From Vitrella brassicaformis (taxonomy: Eukaryota; Sar; Vitrellaceae): a stretch of 64,000 nt of DNA. A program made the position numbers and the translations under genes. Below the pieces are notes generated by a model that saw only the letters and a program-made list of their open reading frames with translations, did no database searches and was not told the DNA's origin. Shown piece after piece: positions 10,459 through 21,794 of the stretch. The stretch covers positions 1-64,000 of the forward strand of contig CDMY01000485.1 in assembly GCA_001179505.1 (NCBI GenBank), written 5' to 3'. Every line of letters begins with the position of its first letter. Position 1 is the first letter of the stretch.

Positions 10459-13400
10459 ACACACACAGACGCACTCTCACACATCATAGCGTTGCTACGT
10501 GTTGCTAGCGGCTGGGTGGCGCGTCCACCTGGCGTTTTGGTAGTAGGCACGCGGCCGTCGACGGCTGGCCAGCGAGGGCCGCGTGATGCGTGCCGGTAGA
10601 TGCCTGGGTGCGTGTGTGTAGATGCTTCTTGCGGACGGAGGGCGTGGCGTACGTGTGTGGATGTGGGTGTGCATATCTCTCAGTGGATGCGTCTGTGTGT
10701 GTAGCTGTCCAGGTGGGCGCCTGGCTGGCTGACCGCCGCTCTGTGGGGTTTTAAGTGCTTTTTCCCCACTCTCTGGGCGCCGCCTGCCTGCCAGCCAGCC
10801 GGCCTGCCGGCCTGCCGATGAGGGCTATCTGTCGGTGGGCTGATGGATCGATTGCCCTCCGTTTCCATTTCCACTTCTTCTCCCTCTGTGCCGTCTTGCT
10901 CGTCACGCCATGCCATTTTTAAGCCACGCATGACTGATTGGATGGATGGATGTGTCGCACATGCGTCGCGCGAGTGTCGGAGGGAGCGGAGAGACAGGAA
11001 GATACAGACAGTCGATGGACGGATGGACGGACGGATGAATGGATGGATGGAGGGGTGGGCTCGGTGCTTGGGTGCGCATCGGCGCACATTTCGTTGTGAA
11101 TGATCGAATGATGCTGGTGTGTGAATGGCTGGCTGCCCGAGTGAGTGTTTCTATCTGACTGTTTGTCGGTCAGTCGGCCTGAATGTCTGTCTGTCTGTCT
11201 GTCTTGTCGGTACGAGTGTTTTGCTGGACGCCCATTCATCGAGCGGGCAGTTACGGGAGGGAAGTGGCATGTCGCTGCGTTGATCGAGATTCTGGATCAA
11301 CGAAGCAACGTGTCATGGGTCTGCTGTGACTGCCTGACGATGGACCTGAGCGCACGGGACTGTCTGTCTGTCTCAGCTGGTGTCTTTTTCCTTTTTTCTA
11401 TGGGCTGGCTTGTCGTTGGATGCATGTGCCTGTCTGTGCCTGGATGGCCTCTTCCCTCTCTATGCTGTCTATGCTACGTGCGTCGCGTCAAATTCACGCC
11501 ACGTCACGGCGGCAGGCGTCGCATCAGATGCATGTGACTGACCGGTTTGGCTGGCGCCCCCTTTTTTGATCGCCTTCGACGGATGGATGGCGTGACTGAC
11601 GAGTGGGTGAGTGGCTGATGTCTTGCGGGCTGGGAGGAGAGAGGGGCTGTTGTGTCGCTATATCGCTGTGTTGCCTGTGTTGTACCAGGTTTTGTTGTCT
11701 CGTCGTTGCGTGTCGTGTGCTGTGGTGTCGTGCTGGGCGGTGATTGGTTGATTCGGTGACGGAGCTGCATGGACGAATTGACGAACCGTCGGACTCGTTC
11801 GTTCATGTGGGAGTTTTTTATTTGACGGGGGGAGGGATGTGTGTGGCCTTTTGTTATTGACTGTCTGGCTGGAATGGCTGACTGATTGACTGCCTCAATT
11901 CGCTCGCTGCTGGCTGTCTGCCTGGCTGCCTGGCTGCCTGCCTGCCTGCCTGCTGGCTGCTGGCTGCTTGTCGGTGTGTAAGTGTTGATATGCGTGTCTG
12001 TCCATCATGTCTCTCCTCTCTATCAGCTATCAATCGTTTCCTACTCTCTCTCTGGTTCCCTCTCCATCTTCTCATCATCTCTCCTTCCTTTCTGCTCCGG
12101 CTGGGCTGCTCGTCTCGGTGCAGGAGGTTTTGATCGATTCACACCTTCACCCGCTGTGTTGTGTGTTGTCACCTACGCGACCGCACACATATACACATAT
12201 ATACATACATACACACGCACAGACGCCCCCGCGATTGCACCCCTTTCTGGGGCATCGAGGTGTGGTTGTCTGTCGCGAACGGCGTGTGGCATTTGAAGAA
12301 GGTTTGTCCATGCATCCCTTCATCCAATGGCGAAAGACAGACAGACAGACAGACAGGCCGCCGCTTCGCTTTCACATGCATAGCCCACCTACCTGGGCAT
12401 GCTGGTGGCTGGTGTGTCTGTGTGCTTTCGCGTATCACGTGGGCGCGGGGGGCTTTATAGTAGCGGGACATCTGCTGCCGGACAGATGTGCACATTGACG
12501 GGGGCTGGGCGGGTTTATATAAACCGGTGGACATGGATTTTTCCTCTCGTGGCGATCTCGCTGCTGCCGGTGAGCGACCGAAGACAGAGAGAGCGTCGGG
12601 AGAGGAGAGGAGAGAATGGCTGCATAATACATGGATGAATGGATGGATAGACTGGGTGGACACTCTCTCACTCTATACTCGCTCTACTTCTTTGTCAAGA
12701 CCTCTCTCGCTCTGTCTCATTTCGGTTGTGTGCTCGACGGCTTTCCTCCTCCTCTCTCGACTCACTCGAGCACATAATTAGTGTGCATAGCTACGGATGC
12801 GATGGATGGATGGATGCCATGATGTGTGTGTGTGTGTGTGTGGCTGTAATGACCTTCCTACCTGTATTGTGCATATCGATCTGCCATATCTCCTGTCTCT
12901 CTCGCTCGACCGACACACACATTCACAAACATTGCATCCCCACCACCACCCACCGCCGATCCGCCCATGCCCATCCCATCACCGGCTGGCCGAGCGTCTT
13001 GCCTGTCTGCTGCCTGCATACCATAGCTCAATGTGTACACACGTACGTATTAACCGTGATGATGATCGATCGTGATGCTGGATGCATGAACGAACGACTG
13101 AAAGAGAGAATGGAGAGCCTTTTTTGTTCATCCCTCATTGTAGGCAGCTCGGTCGTCAAGTCGGGCTGACACTCACTCGTGGCCTGTCTGTCTACGTGCG
13201 TACCTACGTACGTACGTACATACACGTTCGTCGGTCGGGGCTCCTACACAACTACACTAACACTTGTCGGCCACAGAGTGCAATGGCATGGAATGCGATG
13301 GGCTGGGTGGTGGTATTGGGTGCGGTTCACTGGCTGCATGGGTAAGGACACGTACGTACGTAGGATGCACTTACTATTTCTCGTCTTGGCTGGGGAATGT

Positions 13401-13644
13401 ACAAGTGGGTAACACACAGACACGAATCGACGACTCAACGCATCACTGTCACCCATGAGACATACCAAGCGAGTGCAACTCCGTCCATTCAGCGAACGAG
13501 CAACACCCGTTGACACACATGATCCACTGATACCTTGTGGACACACACATTGCTTCTTCGCGATGGATTCGAGCCCCTTCCTGTGAACGTGATCGCACTG
13601 CGAGCTTGAAGGTGAGAAGGTGAGAAAGGGCACTCAACGCGGCG
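10459..13644. other. Long intergenic region rich in simple repeats
   Basis: About 3.2 kb with no gene I can support. It is a mosaic of 4-base satellites: (GGAT)n around 11020-11060, (CTGT)n near 11180, (CTGC)n around 11920-11960, (GACA)n at 12337-12352, (TG)n near 12825-12842 and (ACGT)n around 13200-13220 and 13350. Open frames in this stretch follow these repeats. The final few hundred bases should contain the PEX16 promoter. Confidence 0.5.
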
Positions 13645-16004
13645 ATGGAGGAGCACAGGGTGTCACGGTCAAGACCAATGGCGAGAAGCGCCCCTCCCCG
13701 CTCACAAGATGAGGACGAGCAGCGTGCGTCATCTCCTCCAGCCGTCGCATCGCCGCCACGCAGCCTGTGGTCCGCCCACAAGGCCTTCATGCAGACCTGG
13801 GGAGGCCAGCTGGTAAGCGCTGAGGATCCCCCGACGCGCGAGAGCCGCTTCCTGCGTGGAACTTGTGAGTGTGTGTGCGTGCGTGTGATTGCAGGAGGAG
13901 TGGTGTCGGTTGCTGCTGTATCTGCTGCCCGTTGAGGAGGCTGACCCAGCCACCGAGACCAGAGCACAACTCGGTGAGGGCAGGAATGGAATGGCCGCGC
14001 GGCAGTTCTTTCTGCTCGTGTTATCACTTGTGTGTTGGTTTGATGTGTGTGTGGGTTCTGTGCAGCGTACAGTGCGGTTGATTTGTTCTCGCTGTACCGT
14101 GAGTCCGTGCAGGCGCCCGCAACCGACCTGCCCGTGCTGGCCCGACTCCCAAACAAACAAAAGTGAGACCAGAGGAGGAACACACCGAGCGATGCAGTCA
14201 TCCTGGCGTGTCTGTTGTATGTTGTATGTGTGCAGGATTGCGTATGTGTGGCTGAGTCTGGTGCTGCGCAGCCTGCGGTGCATCCAGGTGCTGCTCGAGA
14301 TGTGGGAGAGCAGACGACACGGGTTCAGGGCCTCCATGAGGCTCTGCTTCAAAATCGAATGCGTCAAGTAAGAGGCAGACAGACAGAGAGATACCACCAA
14401 ACACCCACCATGCACACATCTATCTGCTTTTCTGTCCGTTCCTTCATCCTCACCAACCAGGCTGGTGCTTCGTGTGGCCATCCAGCAGCTGTCGCCCTTC
14501 GGGCTCTATGTCGACGAGGAGTGCCTCTGGTCAACCAGCACCGCTGCGCACCACCAGCTCGAACCACACTCGCAACACCAGTCGGCATCACCATCGGCCC
14601 CGGCACATCCGGCCTCGCGCCTCCCGTGGGTCGGCCGGCGCACGGGCCGCACCATCCGCGAGCTCACCACCCTCCCTCCTCCCGCACCATCAGCGGCACC
14701 GCCACCAGCCCCCCTGCCAGATTGGCAGCAGACGATCCTCAGCTCTGTCGATGCGGACGGGCCCGCCGGGCAGTCACATGCGCATCAGCAGGGCGCGGCG
14801 AGAGAGGGCGTCGGCACTCACGAGGGCGAGGGCGAGACCAGCAGCATGGCGAGCAGCACCACTACCGCGTCGACAGACAGCGCCACAGCGGCACCAGGGG
14901 CAACGCACAAGCAGGACAGCGAGCCGTCGAGCAGCACCAATGCGTCGCCCTCCCAGTCGCCCGACGTGCTGCCGCCGCCCAGCAGCCCAACACACGACGG
15001 CGACAGGAAGGGCAAGTTCGTCCCTGTCGGTGTGCGTGGGAGGGATGCCTCTCTGACGTCGTCGTCGTATCGCGAGTGCCCGTGTGCTGCGTGTGCTGCC
15101 GGTGGTGGAGAGGGTGAAGACGGTGACCATGTGGACGTGGGAGATGAGGCATTTGGGCGGCGAGGGCGGTATTTTGTGAGCGAGGCGGACCTGAAAGTGT
15201 TGTTTGACCAGTGGATGGCGATCAAGGACATGGCCAGACATGCAGCCGATCCGTCGCGGTGAGTGCAGAGACATCCAATGGTTCCAGATGCATTGCATTT
15301 CTTCTCCCTTTTGTGTGTGTGTGTCCGTTGCTGCCTTGCCTTACTACAGCCGTGGGTTAGTGTTGGGTGAGGCCCTGTTCCATCTGCGGCCGCTGCTCCA
15401 CTCCTTTCTGCTCAGCCAGGGCGGCGACAAACCCGGATGGATGCCATGGGTCATCGCTCTGGGTGCGTGAGACACATCAGACCACCGATGGCCTCTGTCG
15501 TCTTTGTGTATCTATGGGGGTGTCTGTCTGTCTGTGTCTGTCTGTTGCTCGTCAGGTATGGATTTGGTGAGTTCCCAGTGTCTGCACGGCCACGCGCGGC
15601 GGTGGAGCTCCTTCACGCCGTTCGAAATGGCGGAGCTGCAGAGAAGGTCAGCCATGTCACATCACGAGATCCACACCAGCCACAGCTGTCTTCACGTGTG
15701 TCTCATATTGTGCATGTGTCTGTGTGCGTGTGCGTCAGGCGTAGCGCCTTGTCGTTGGCGCTGGTGCGGTCGCCGTTTTTCGACAAGTTCCTGGAAGCAC
15801 CATGTCAGCAAATAAACAGACTCTGCGCGGCGGTCGTCACCACTATTGGACTCTTGTGCCTGGGCTGTTGTTGTTGTTGTTGTTGTTTATGCAGGTGTGC
15901 AGCTGGACCATGTGATCAAGCGCATCCCGTTCCTGTCGCTCATCAGCGCACTCGACACCTTCCTCGCACTCCGGCCATACTTCTTCTCCACCAGCGGCAG
16001 CTGA
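13645..16004 (+). CDS. PEX16: Peroxisomal membrane biogenesis protein Pex16
   Basis: Nine exons: 13645-13812, 13895-13973, 14066-14162, 14236-14367, 14461-15258, 15350-15462, 15556-15646, 15739-15803 and 15895-16004; phases close on TGA 16002-16004, giving 494 aa. The N-terminal third follows Pex16 with tyrosine-serine-A-V-D-L helices, a K-Q-K-I-A-Y-V-W-L-S-L-V-L-R segment and a hydrophobic stretch. The C-terminal third has the family's E-A-L-F-H-L-R-P-L-L-H, then V-R-S-P-F-F-D-K-F, then R-P-Y-F-F-S. Pex16 is an integral peroxisomal/ER membrane protein that helps insert other peroxisomal membrane proteins through Pex3. Between the two conserved parts exon 5 adds about 200 residues of Ser/Pro/Thr/Ala-rich disordered sequence, making the protein about 150 residues longer than the human one. 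The penultimate intron has a (TTG)n tract before its acceptor. Confidence 0.85.
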
Positions 16005-18241
16005 GCTAGCTCAGCCCACACACACACACACACACAGCATCTGTAAACACTGGTTGTGTGTTCTCTTCCCGGACACCATCCATCGTCCACACGGCGCACA
16101 CGGCTTTTCCACACACACACCTATGTGTACGCACATGGCCGTTTTTCCTCTGCGTTATTTATTTTTTCTTTCCTCTTACTCGGTCGCCGCCGTGGAGTTT
16201 GTGTCTGTGTATGTCTGTGTCGGTGGGGTGGGGTGGGGTGGGTGATTTGGTTAGTCGGGGCGAAGAGGGGAGGGGAGAGGGTGAGGTGAGGGTCACCATA
16301 CCACCACGGGTAGCGCTGTCTGTGTGAGTCAGTCAGTCCGTGTGTTGGTCTTTCTGTCTGTGTATATTCATTCTGCTATGAATCAGTCGGTCTGAGTGTG
16401 TGTATGTGTGTATAATGGCCCTGGATGGACGGTTGGCTGACTCACTGCTGCAGTATTGGCCGAGGGACGCCAGCCAGGTGCCTCCCCTCCAGACACACAG
16501 CCAGCCACTTGTACGTCTGTCTCTGTGTCTGTGCGCGTGTGTCGCGTGCGTGGCGCCGGCATGGTATGGATTTCGCCTTCACAGTGAAGGGTCACACTTT
16601 TGTCGTGTTAGATGTTGTAAAAGAGCCGAGTCAGCCACACCGCACCACACACAACCAAAAGGAAACGAACGAACGATCAAACGTTCGTCACATCCATGTG
16701 GCACCCCTGCACCCACTCGAGACAAGGCCTGTAACTCATAGCTAGATGCACAAACATGTAATCCTGTACAGCTTGACGCGGCCGATAAAGTGAGCACCAG
16801 GTTCGAGATGGGACGCCCACCGACACACGAGTGACATCAGAGCAGACATCAACGACACGCAACCATAGCGAATCAAATCAACACAAGTTGTGCAGCATCG
16901 TGACAGCCGCCTCCCCGTGTCACTCATGTCGCCCCCATGTGTGATGCGTCGCATACCCGAGGGCAAAGCACCAGCCCATCAGTGCGTCTGACTGGCTGAC
17001 ACTTCGCCATCCGACACGCCACCCACCACCACACACGGCAACACAAAAGAGGGACTGGAGTGGATTCGAGACACAGGCAACACAGGCAGACAAGACAGAC
17101 AGATACAAAGGCCTTTCCTCTCTGTCTCTTTCTCTGCACCTCTGTCTGTGGCCCGTGTTGCTGAACACACTTTGAGCGAAGCGATCTGGTGCCAGCAAAA
17201 CTGCCGTAGGACCGTGCAGACTCACATACATCAGTGTAGCCACTCATTCACTCATGCACCCCTCCCACATCCCACATATGCACACCAACCTCAGCCCGAC
17301 GGTCACGTCCACAGCACCCCATCAACCACCACTATCGACACACATGCACACAAACATCAGACGCCGTCGTCAAGTGGGTTGCCGTCAGCCGTCACTTCCG
17401 TCTCAGCTTCAATCACATTGCCGTCAACAACACGGGAGGGAGCCGGCCGCATTCATGTCCTCAGGGCGGATGTCCTCTCTGTGTCATACCGGCATCCTCC
17501 GCTGGAGGGCGAGTGTGCACCTGCGCACCTTGCAGGTCGCTTCAGTGTTTCCGTCGCCGGGAGCACCCTTCTCTCGTAGGGAGTCTCAGCTGATCCAGCA
17601 CAACACACAGCGCAGCACACACAATGAGAAAAGGGCAGAGGGCGGACGAATTGAATGCCCACCGACGGACATCAGCACCACACTGAAGGCGGTGAAATCG
17701 CCCATCTCGCACATCTGCAACAAACGAACAGGCAGATCTATCAAGTTTGGACTGCAGGGAATTCCCCTGGGGGCTCACCCTCTCGTCCCCTTGCCACAAG
17801 GTCGCACTCGATGGCACTGCAGAGTGTGGGTGATGAATTCGACGTTCGTCGGGGGGTGTCTGGTCCTACCGAGCTCCCACCGACGAACGTCGAATTCATG
17901 ACCCAAACTCTGCAGTGCCCGATGGCAAGCTCGCAGAGGCCTCCCCCTTCCCCTTCGGAGCTGGAGGCATCCCAAGCATCAGGTGGTCAGAGAGCCTCAG
18001 ATCAGCCGACGAAGAAGTAGATCTGAGTGAGATCTTCATCGATGAATGTGTGTGTCCCCTGTGTTGGTCAGGCCGGCAGGGCACCACCGTCATCCATCCA
18101 TCCGTCAGCATCAGCGCCAACCAAACAAGCCGCGTAGACCGGCCAGCGACGCACAGGCACGCCATGAGGCTGCAGCCCGGCCAGAAGAAAGACACTCAGT
18201 GGTGTCTTGCTGCGTATTCCTGTCTGTGACTTGAAGAGGCC
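16005..18241. other. Intergenic region between PEX16 and the FKBP-like gene
   Basis: No gene is supported. The region starts with (CA)n and (TG)n tracts after PEX16. From about 17650 to 18230 both strands carry medium-length open frames, but none has a recognisable motif or a matching splice partner. A strong hairpin at 17813-17919 is listed separately. A 5' untranslated exon of the gene at 18242 could lie here. Confidence 0.4.
17813..17919. repeat. Long near-perfect inverted repeat (hairpin)
   Basis: Left arm 17813-17852 and right arm 17880-17919 are reverse complements over 40 bases with about two mismatches, separated by a 27-base loop. The arms include G-A-A-T-T-C and the flanking T-C-G-A-C-G-T-T-C-G-T-C-G. 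It could fold as a stable RNA hairpin or be the remnant of a small inverted-repeat element. No target-site duplication is obvious. Confidence 0.8.
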
Positions 18242-19000
18242 ATGACTGACGGAGTGGTTGACGTGGGCATCTTCAAGTGCGGCCGCAACGTGCTGGAGGA
18301 CTTGTCCCGCCCCGGCGAGCACTTCTACGAGCTGAACGCGCTTGTGCCAGACCGCGACAAGGAGCGCATCTATCTGCCCATCGACCTCTGCCGCACCAGC
18401 GTCAATTAGGGATGAGCCAGTCGCATAGAAAGTCGCCACACGTGTGTCACAATGCTCTGATGTGTGTCCAGCTTCTACACCAAGGACAGGAATGGCCGCA
18501 AGTCACTGCTGCCACGCGGAGTACTGCCCAGCGACAAGTGAGCGGCGTGCAATACACCAGTAGACAAGGCGCATTCATCGTTCATTGGGATGGGTGGGGG
18601 TCTGCTGATCAGTATGGGTGTGCCCAATGGCAATGGTGCCACACTGCGGCGCCAGGAGGTGTCTTCACCAACCACAGCCGGCCAGGGCGGCGGTGATGTG
18701 TTTACTCGGTCGCCGTCGGGTGTGTTCTATCAAGTGGTGCAGCATGGCAGTGGGCCCAAACCGACAAGTGACCAGCGCGTCAGGTACGACTACATGGGGT
18801 GGCGTGACGACTTCGACGGACAAGACGCGACAGGGGAGGGCCGTGGGCTGGTGTTATGTGTGTCTGGACAACCTGAGTGGTGGCAGGAGGTCTTCACTGA
18901 CATGCGTGTGGGTGAGGTGCGGCGGGTCATCAAGCCGGCCAGACTCAGCTCCACTGGAAAGGAGGTGTACAAAGAGTATAGGCTGGTGGCCATCCTGTGA
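18242..19000 (+). CDS. FKBP-like family member without a clear BTB domain; gene model unresolved
   Basis: The last exon, 18613-19000, encodes the family's FKBP-like domain intact (Q-V-V-Q-H-G-S-G-P-K-P-T to M-R-V-G-E-V-R-R-V-I-K-P, ending R-L-V-A-I-L). It joins in phase to an exon at 18472-18537 through a GT-AG intron. Upstream, an ATG at 18242 opens a sensible frame (F-K-C-G-R-N-V-L-E-D onward) that hits TAG at about 18407. The best donor there (GTCAAT after 18403) leaves the frame one base off the 18472 exon. Either this copy has a frameshift or I have the wrong junction. The usual BTB, D-F-W and H-Y-R-R-K-R parts are absent. It is convergent with the full-length member at 19872-21501. Confidence 0.5.
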
Positions 19001-19871
19001 GCACTGTCTCCTGGTGTGCTCCGTGTGCGTCTGTGGCGGTGAGGCACCATGCATCCAGCTGTCGTTTCGGATTTTTGTAGCCAGCTGGTTGGTCGTGTCT
19101 ATGGCGGTATGGTGTGTGCGCGCCTTGGCTGCTGCGTACATCCACAAAAAACATCCATAATCCATGCATCAGTGCATTGGCTGTGGTGTAGTCGCTTTAT
19201 CTTTTGGCGACCGATGGAGGTGCCGCTACAATGACTGAGAAGCCGGCTGGTTCGGTCATCCAGCAGTACTGTCTACCTGTCAGTGAGTTTCCGTTTATTG
19301 AGTGCATGTGTGCATAGTGGGGAGATGCATGGCGAGGATTTTGATGATTTCAATCAATCGATGAACGGGTGCGTCACACCACACACTGACGAGTCAGCCA
19401 GCCGAAGACCATACATGCATCGTGACAGCTGGACATCCGGTGAGTCAGAGTCACTCTGAGAGCCGTGCGCTGGCGTTCATGTGGGGTGGTGGGCAGAGTG
19501 GTGCGCAGAGCAATGTCTGTAGGTGTTCTGGCCTGGCCAGCTAGACACAGCTGGCTGCTTTTTCTTGACAAACCTCTCTGTGTTGTTAACTGACTGGGTT
19601 CAGCATCTCATGGGTGCACACGTAGACGGTACTATTATATGTCAGATCAGCGTGATTAATACGAACATCAGCTCACCAAGTCTCTATATTCGCGTGAGAC
19701 CCAATATATAACATTAACACAGCATGACGAATAAAAGGGGAATCAGACGTCCATGCAGAAGAGAAGGCCACGCAGCACGCACACGAGAATGACAACGGAG
19801 ACACCGTCCCGCAGCAGGTGGCCATGAGAAAACTCATGTGTGCCAAAAAATGACAGGCCCCCGACATACAC
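19001..19871. other. Intergenic region between convergent FKBP-like genes
   Basis: Holds the 3' flanks of the two FKBP-like genes. I see no additional gene and no strong repeat. Composition is more AT-rich around 19620-19720. Confidence 0.4.
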
Positions 19872-21501
19872 TCACAGGATGGCCTTGAGACTATACTCGC
19901 GGTATGCCCCCCCCCAAAAGGCTAGTGTGGCCGGCAGGATGACCCGCCGCACCTCCCCCACACGCATGTCAGTGAAGACCTCCTGCCACCACTTCTCCCG
20001 ATCAGACACACGACCCTCCCACCCACGATTCTCGCCTTTCTTGTCTCGTCCGTCAAAGTCGTCACGCCAGTGGATGTAGTCGTACCAGACGCACTGGTTG
20101 CGTGTCGGTTTGGGCCCACTGCCCTGCTGCACCACTCGGAAGTGCGCACCAGACGGCAACCGAATGAACACATCACCGCCGCTGCCCTGGCCATGCGGAG
20201 AGCTGCGAAGAGGAAGAGAGGGAGCCAATCATAACGTCGCCGATCACTTCTCCCTTCCGTCTCACCTGTGCGTGTCGATGCCGTACATGGCGGCCGTCTT
20301 GTTGAAGGACTCCTGCTTGGCCACGCCGTCCAGCTGGAGTGGCGCCTTGACACCCTCACCAATCAGCAGCTGTGTGTCGGTGAGTGAGGCAGCGTGTCGT
20401 TTGCGGCGGTAGTAGTCCACCAGACGGCGGACGTGGTCGACAGGCACATCCTCAACGGGAGACGGCCACCTGATCGACGACAACACACATACCATATGCC
20501 CGTGTTGTTGTGTGCTCTCCTGATGCTCACATATCGAATCGGTTGCGCAGCCCGATGTCGCCCATCTGGTCTAGAGTGTACTGCACCGTCGAGACGAACA
20601 TTCCGCACACATCGACCGACCGGATGGGATCGCCGCCACTCAGAGGCGCCAGGAAGGGCGTGACGGCCTGATGTGCAGACCAACAGACAGACAGACAGAC
20701 GCACTCATGGACAGCCTGCAGTGCTTCGGTTGTCCTGATTTCTCTTACTCACCTTGATTTCGATCATCGCCTGGTCGTATACCGCCTTCTTGGCCGCCCG
20801 GTCCCTGTCGAGCTCCTTCTTCTTTGCTGTGAAGGTCTTGATGAACTTCTCCACCTCGGCCACGACCCCTCTCAGTTCTGGCAGCACCCCCTGTGACGGC
20901 AGGGTCGGCTCTTTGGAGTTCTTTGGTGTGGCTGCAGATGCGTCAGTGGGCGACTTGTCGATGGGCGACAGGAGCAGTGCCGTCCAAAAGTCATGAAGAC
21001 CTGGGCGCAATACACACACACACACATACACACACATACACACACAAATGCAGGAGACCATGAGTGGTTGCTTCGCGCTTCATGACCTTGATAGTTGCGC
21101 TTCTTCGCATCGTCCACCAGGTGGTCAACCGAGTCCTCCCCGCCCAGCAGGTCCTCGAGCATCGCCTCAAACGCACGCGGACACACATCGATGAAGATGC
21201 GGTTGTCTGCATCACGACCCAGCCGCCCATCCCATCGGCCACCGAGCAGCACCGCCAGCAGGGAGCCCTTGCTGCTCGTCAGGTGCTTCCGACGAACACA
21301 GCACACACTCCCGCCGACGTTGAGCAGCAGCAGGTCATCACCAGAGGCCGCCGAGCCGTCAGACGCGCCGTGGTCGCTCAGCAGCCTGCCGACGTTGTAA
21401 GTCGATGCGATCTCTGCGCGCTCTGCCTCGAGGCTCTCCATTGGGCCGAGGATCTGCCTGTCCAGTCGGCAGAGGGCCTCATGGCGAGTGAAGGGCTCCA
21501 T
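19872..21501 (-). CDS. BTB/T1-like plus FKBP-like fusion protein, copy 3
   Basis: Five exons on the minus strand: 21087-21501, 20753-21000, 20531-20667, 20266-20469 and 19872-20202. All are GT-AG and in phase, giving 444 aa. The N-terminal 45 residues differ from the other copies. The BTB/T1-like domain starts at L-L-L-L-N-V-G-G and includes G-S-L-L-A-V-L-L-G-G and R-I-F-I-D-V-C-P. The conserved L-H-D-F-W, A-V-T-P-F-L-A-P-L and Y-Y-R-R-K-R elements follow, and then the FKBP-like domain (R-V-V-Q-Q-G-S-G-P-K-P-T, M-R-V-G-E-V-R-R-V-I-L-P). The reading frame is intact, so it is probably functional. It is divergent from copy 4, with 293 bases between the two start codons. Its sequence divergence from copies 4-6 indicates an older duplication. 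Confidence 0.78.
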
Positions 21502-21794
21502 GACAGCAGACCTGACGACAAACGGCAGATGAATGAATTCATCAGATCTTCCTGATCACAGTCTCTGTATGTCACTCCTCAGCTCTCCTCTTACCTCTTT
21601 CTTCTGCTTTCAATGGAGTTTTCACAACGGCAGCTGGAGTTTTCACAATCCTTGCGGGCTTTGATAGTGCTTTGATTTCTTTCGAAGCAAAGCTCGGCGT
21701 CGAGGGCGTCACACAAGTGAGGCAGGAGCGAGACAGCAATCAAAATCGAGCCAGATCTATCATGCTTGTGTGGTTCACAGGCACATCTGTGACG
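21502..21794. promoter_or_regulatory. Shared divergent promoter of BTB-FKBP copies 3 and 4
   Basis: Short space between two oppositely directed start codons of the same family. A near-direct repeat of about 13 bases (G-G-A-G-T-T-T-T-C-A-C-A-A) occurs at about 21613 and 21640. I see no recognisable core motif. Confidence 0.35.

Noticed and set aside
10459-13644. Search for tRNA or other structured RNA in the long intergenic region
   Set aside because: No cloverleaf, A-box/B-box pair or rRNA-like stretch was recognised by eye; a covariance-model scan would be needed to exclude one.
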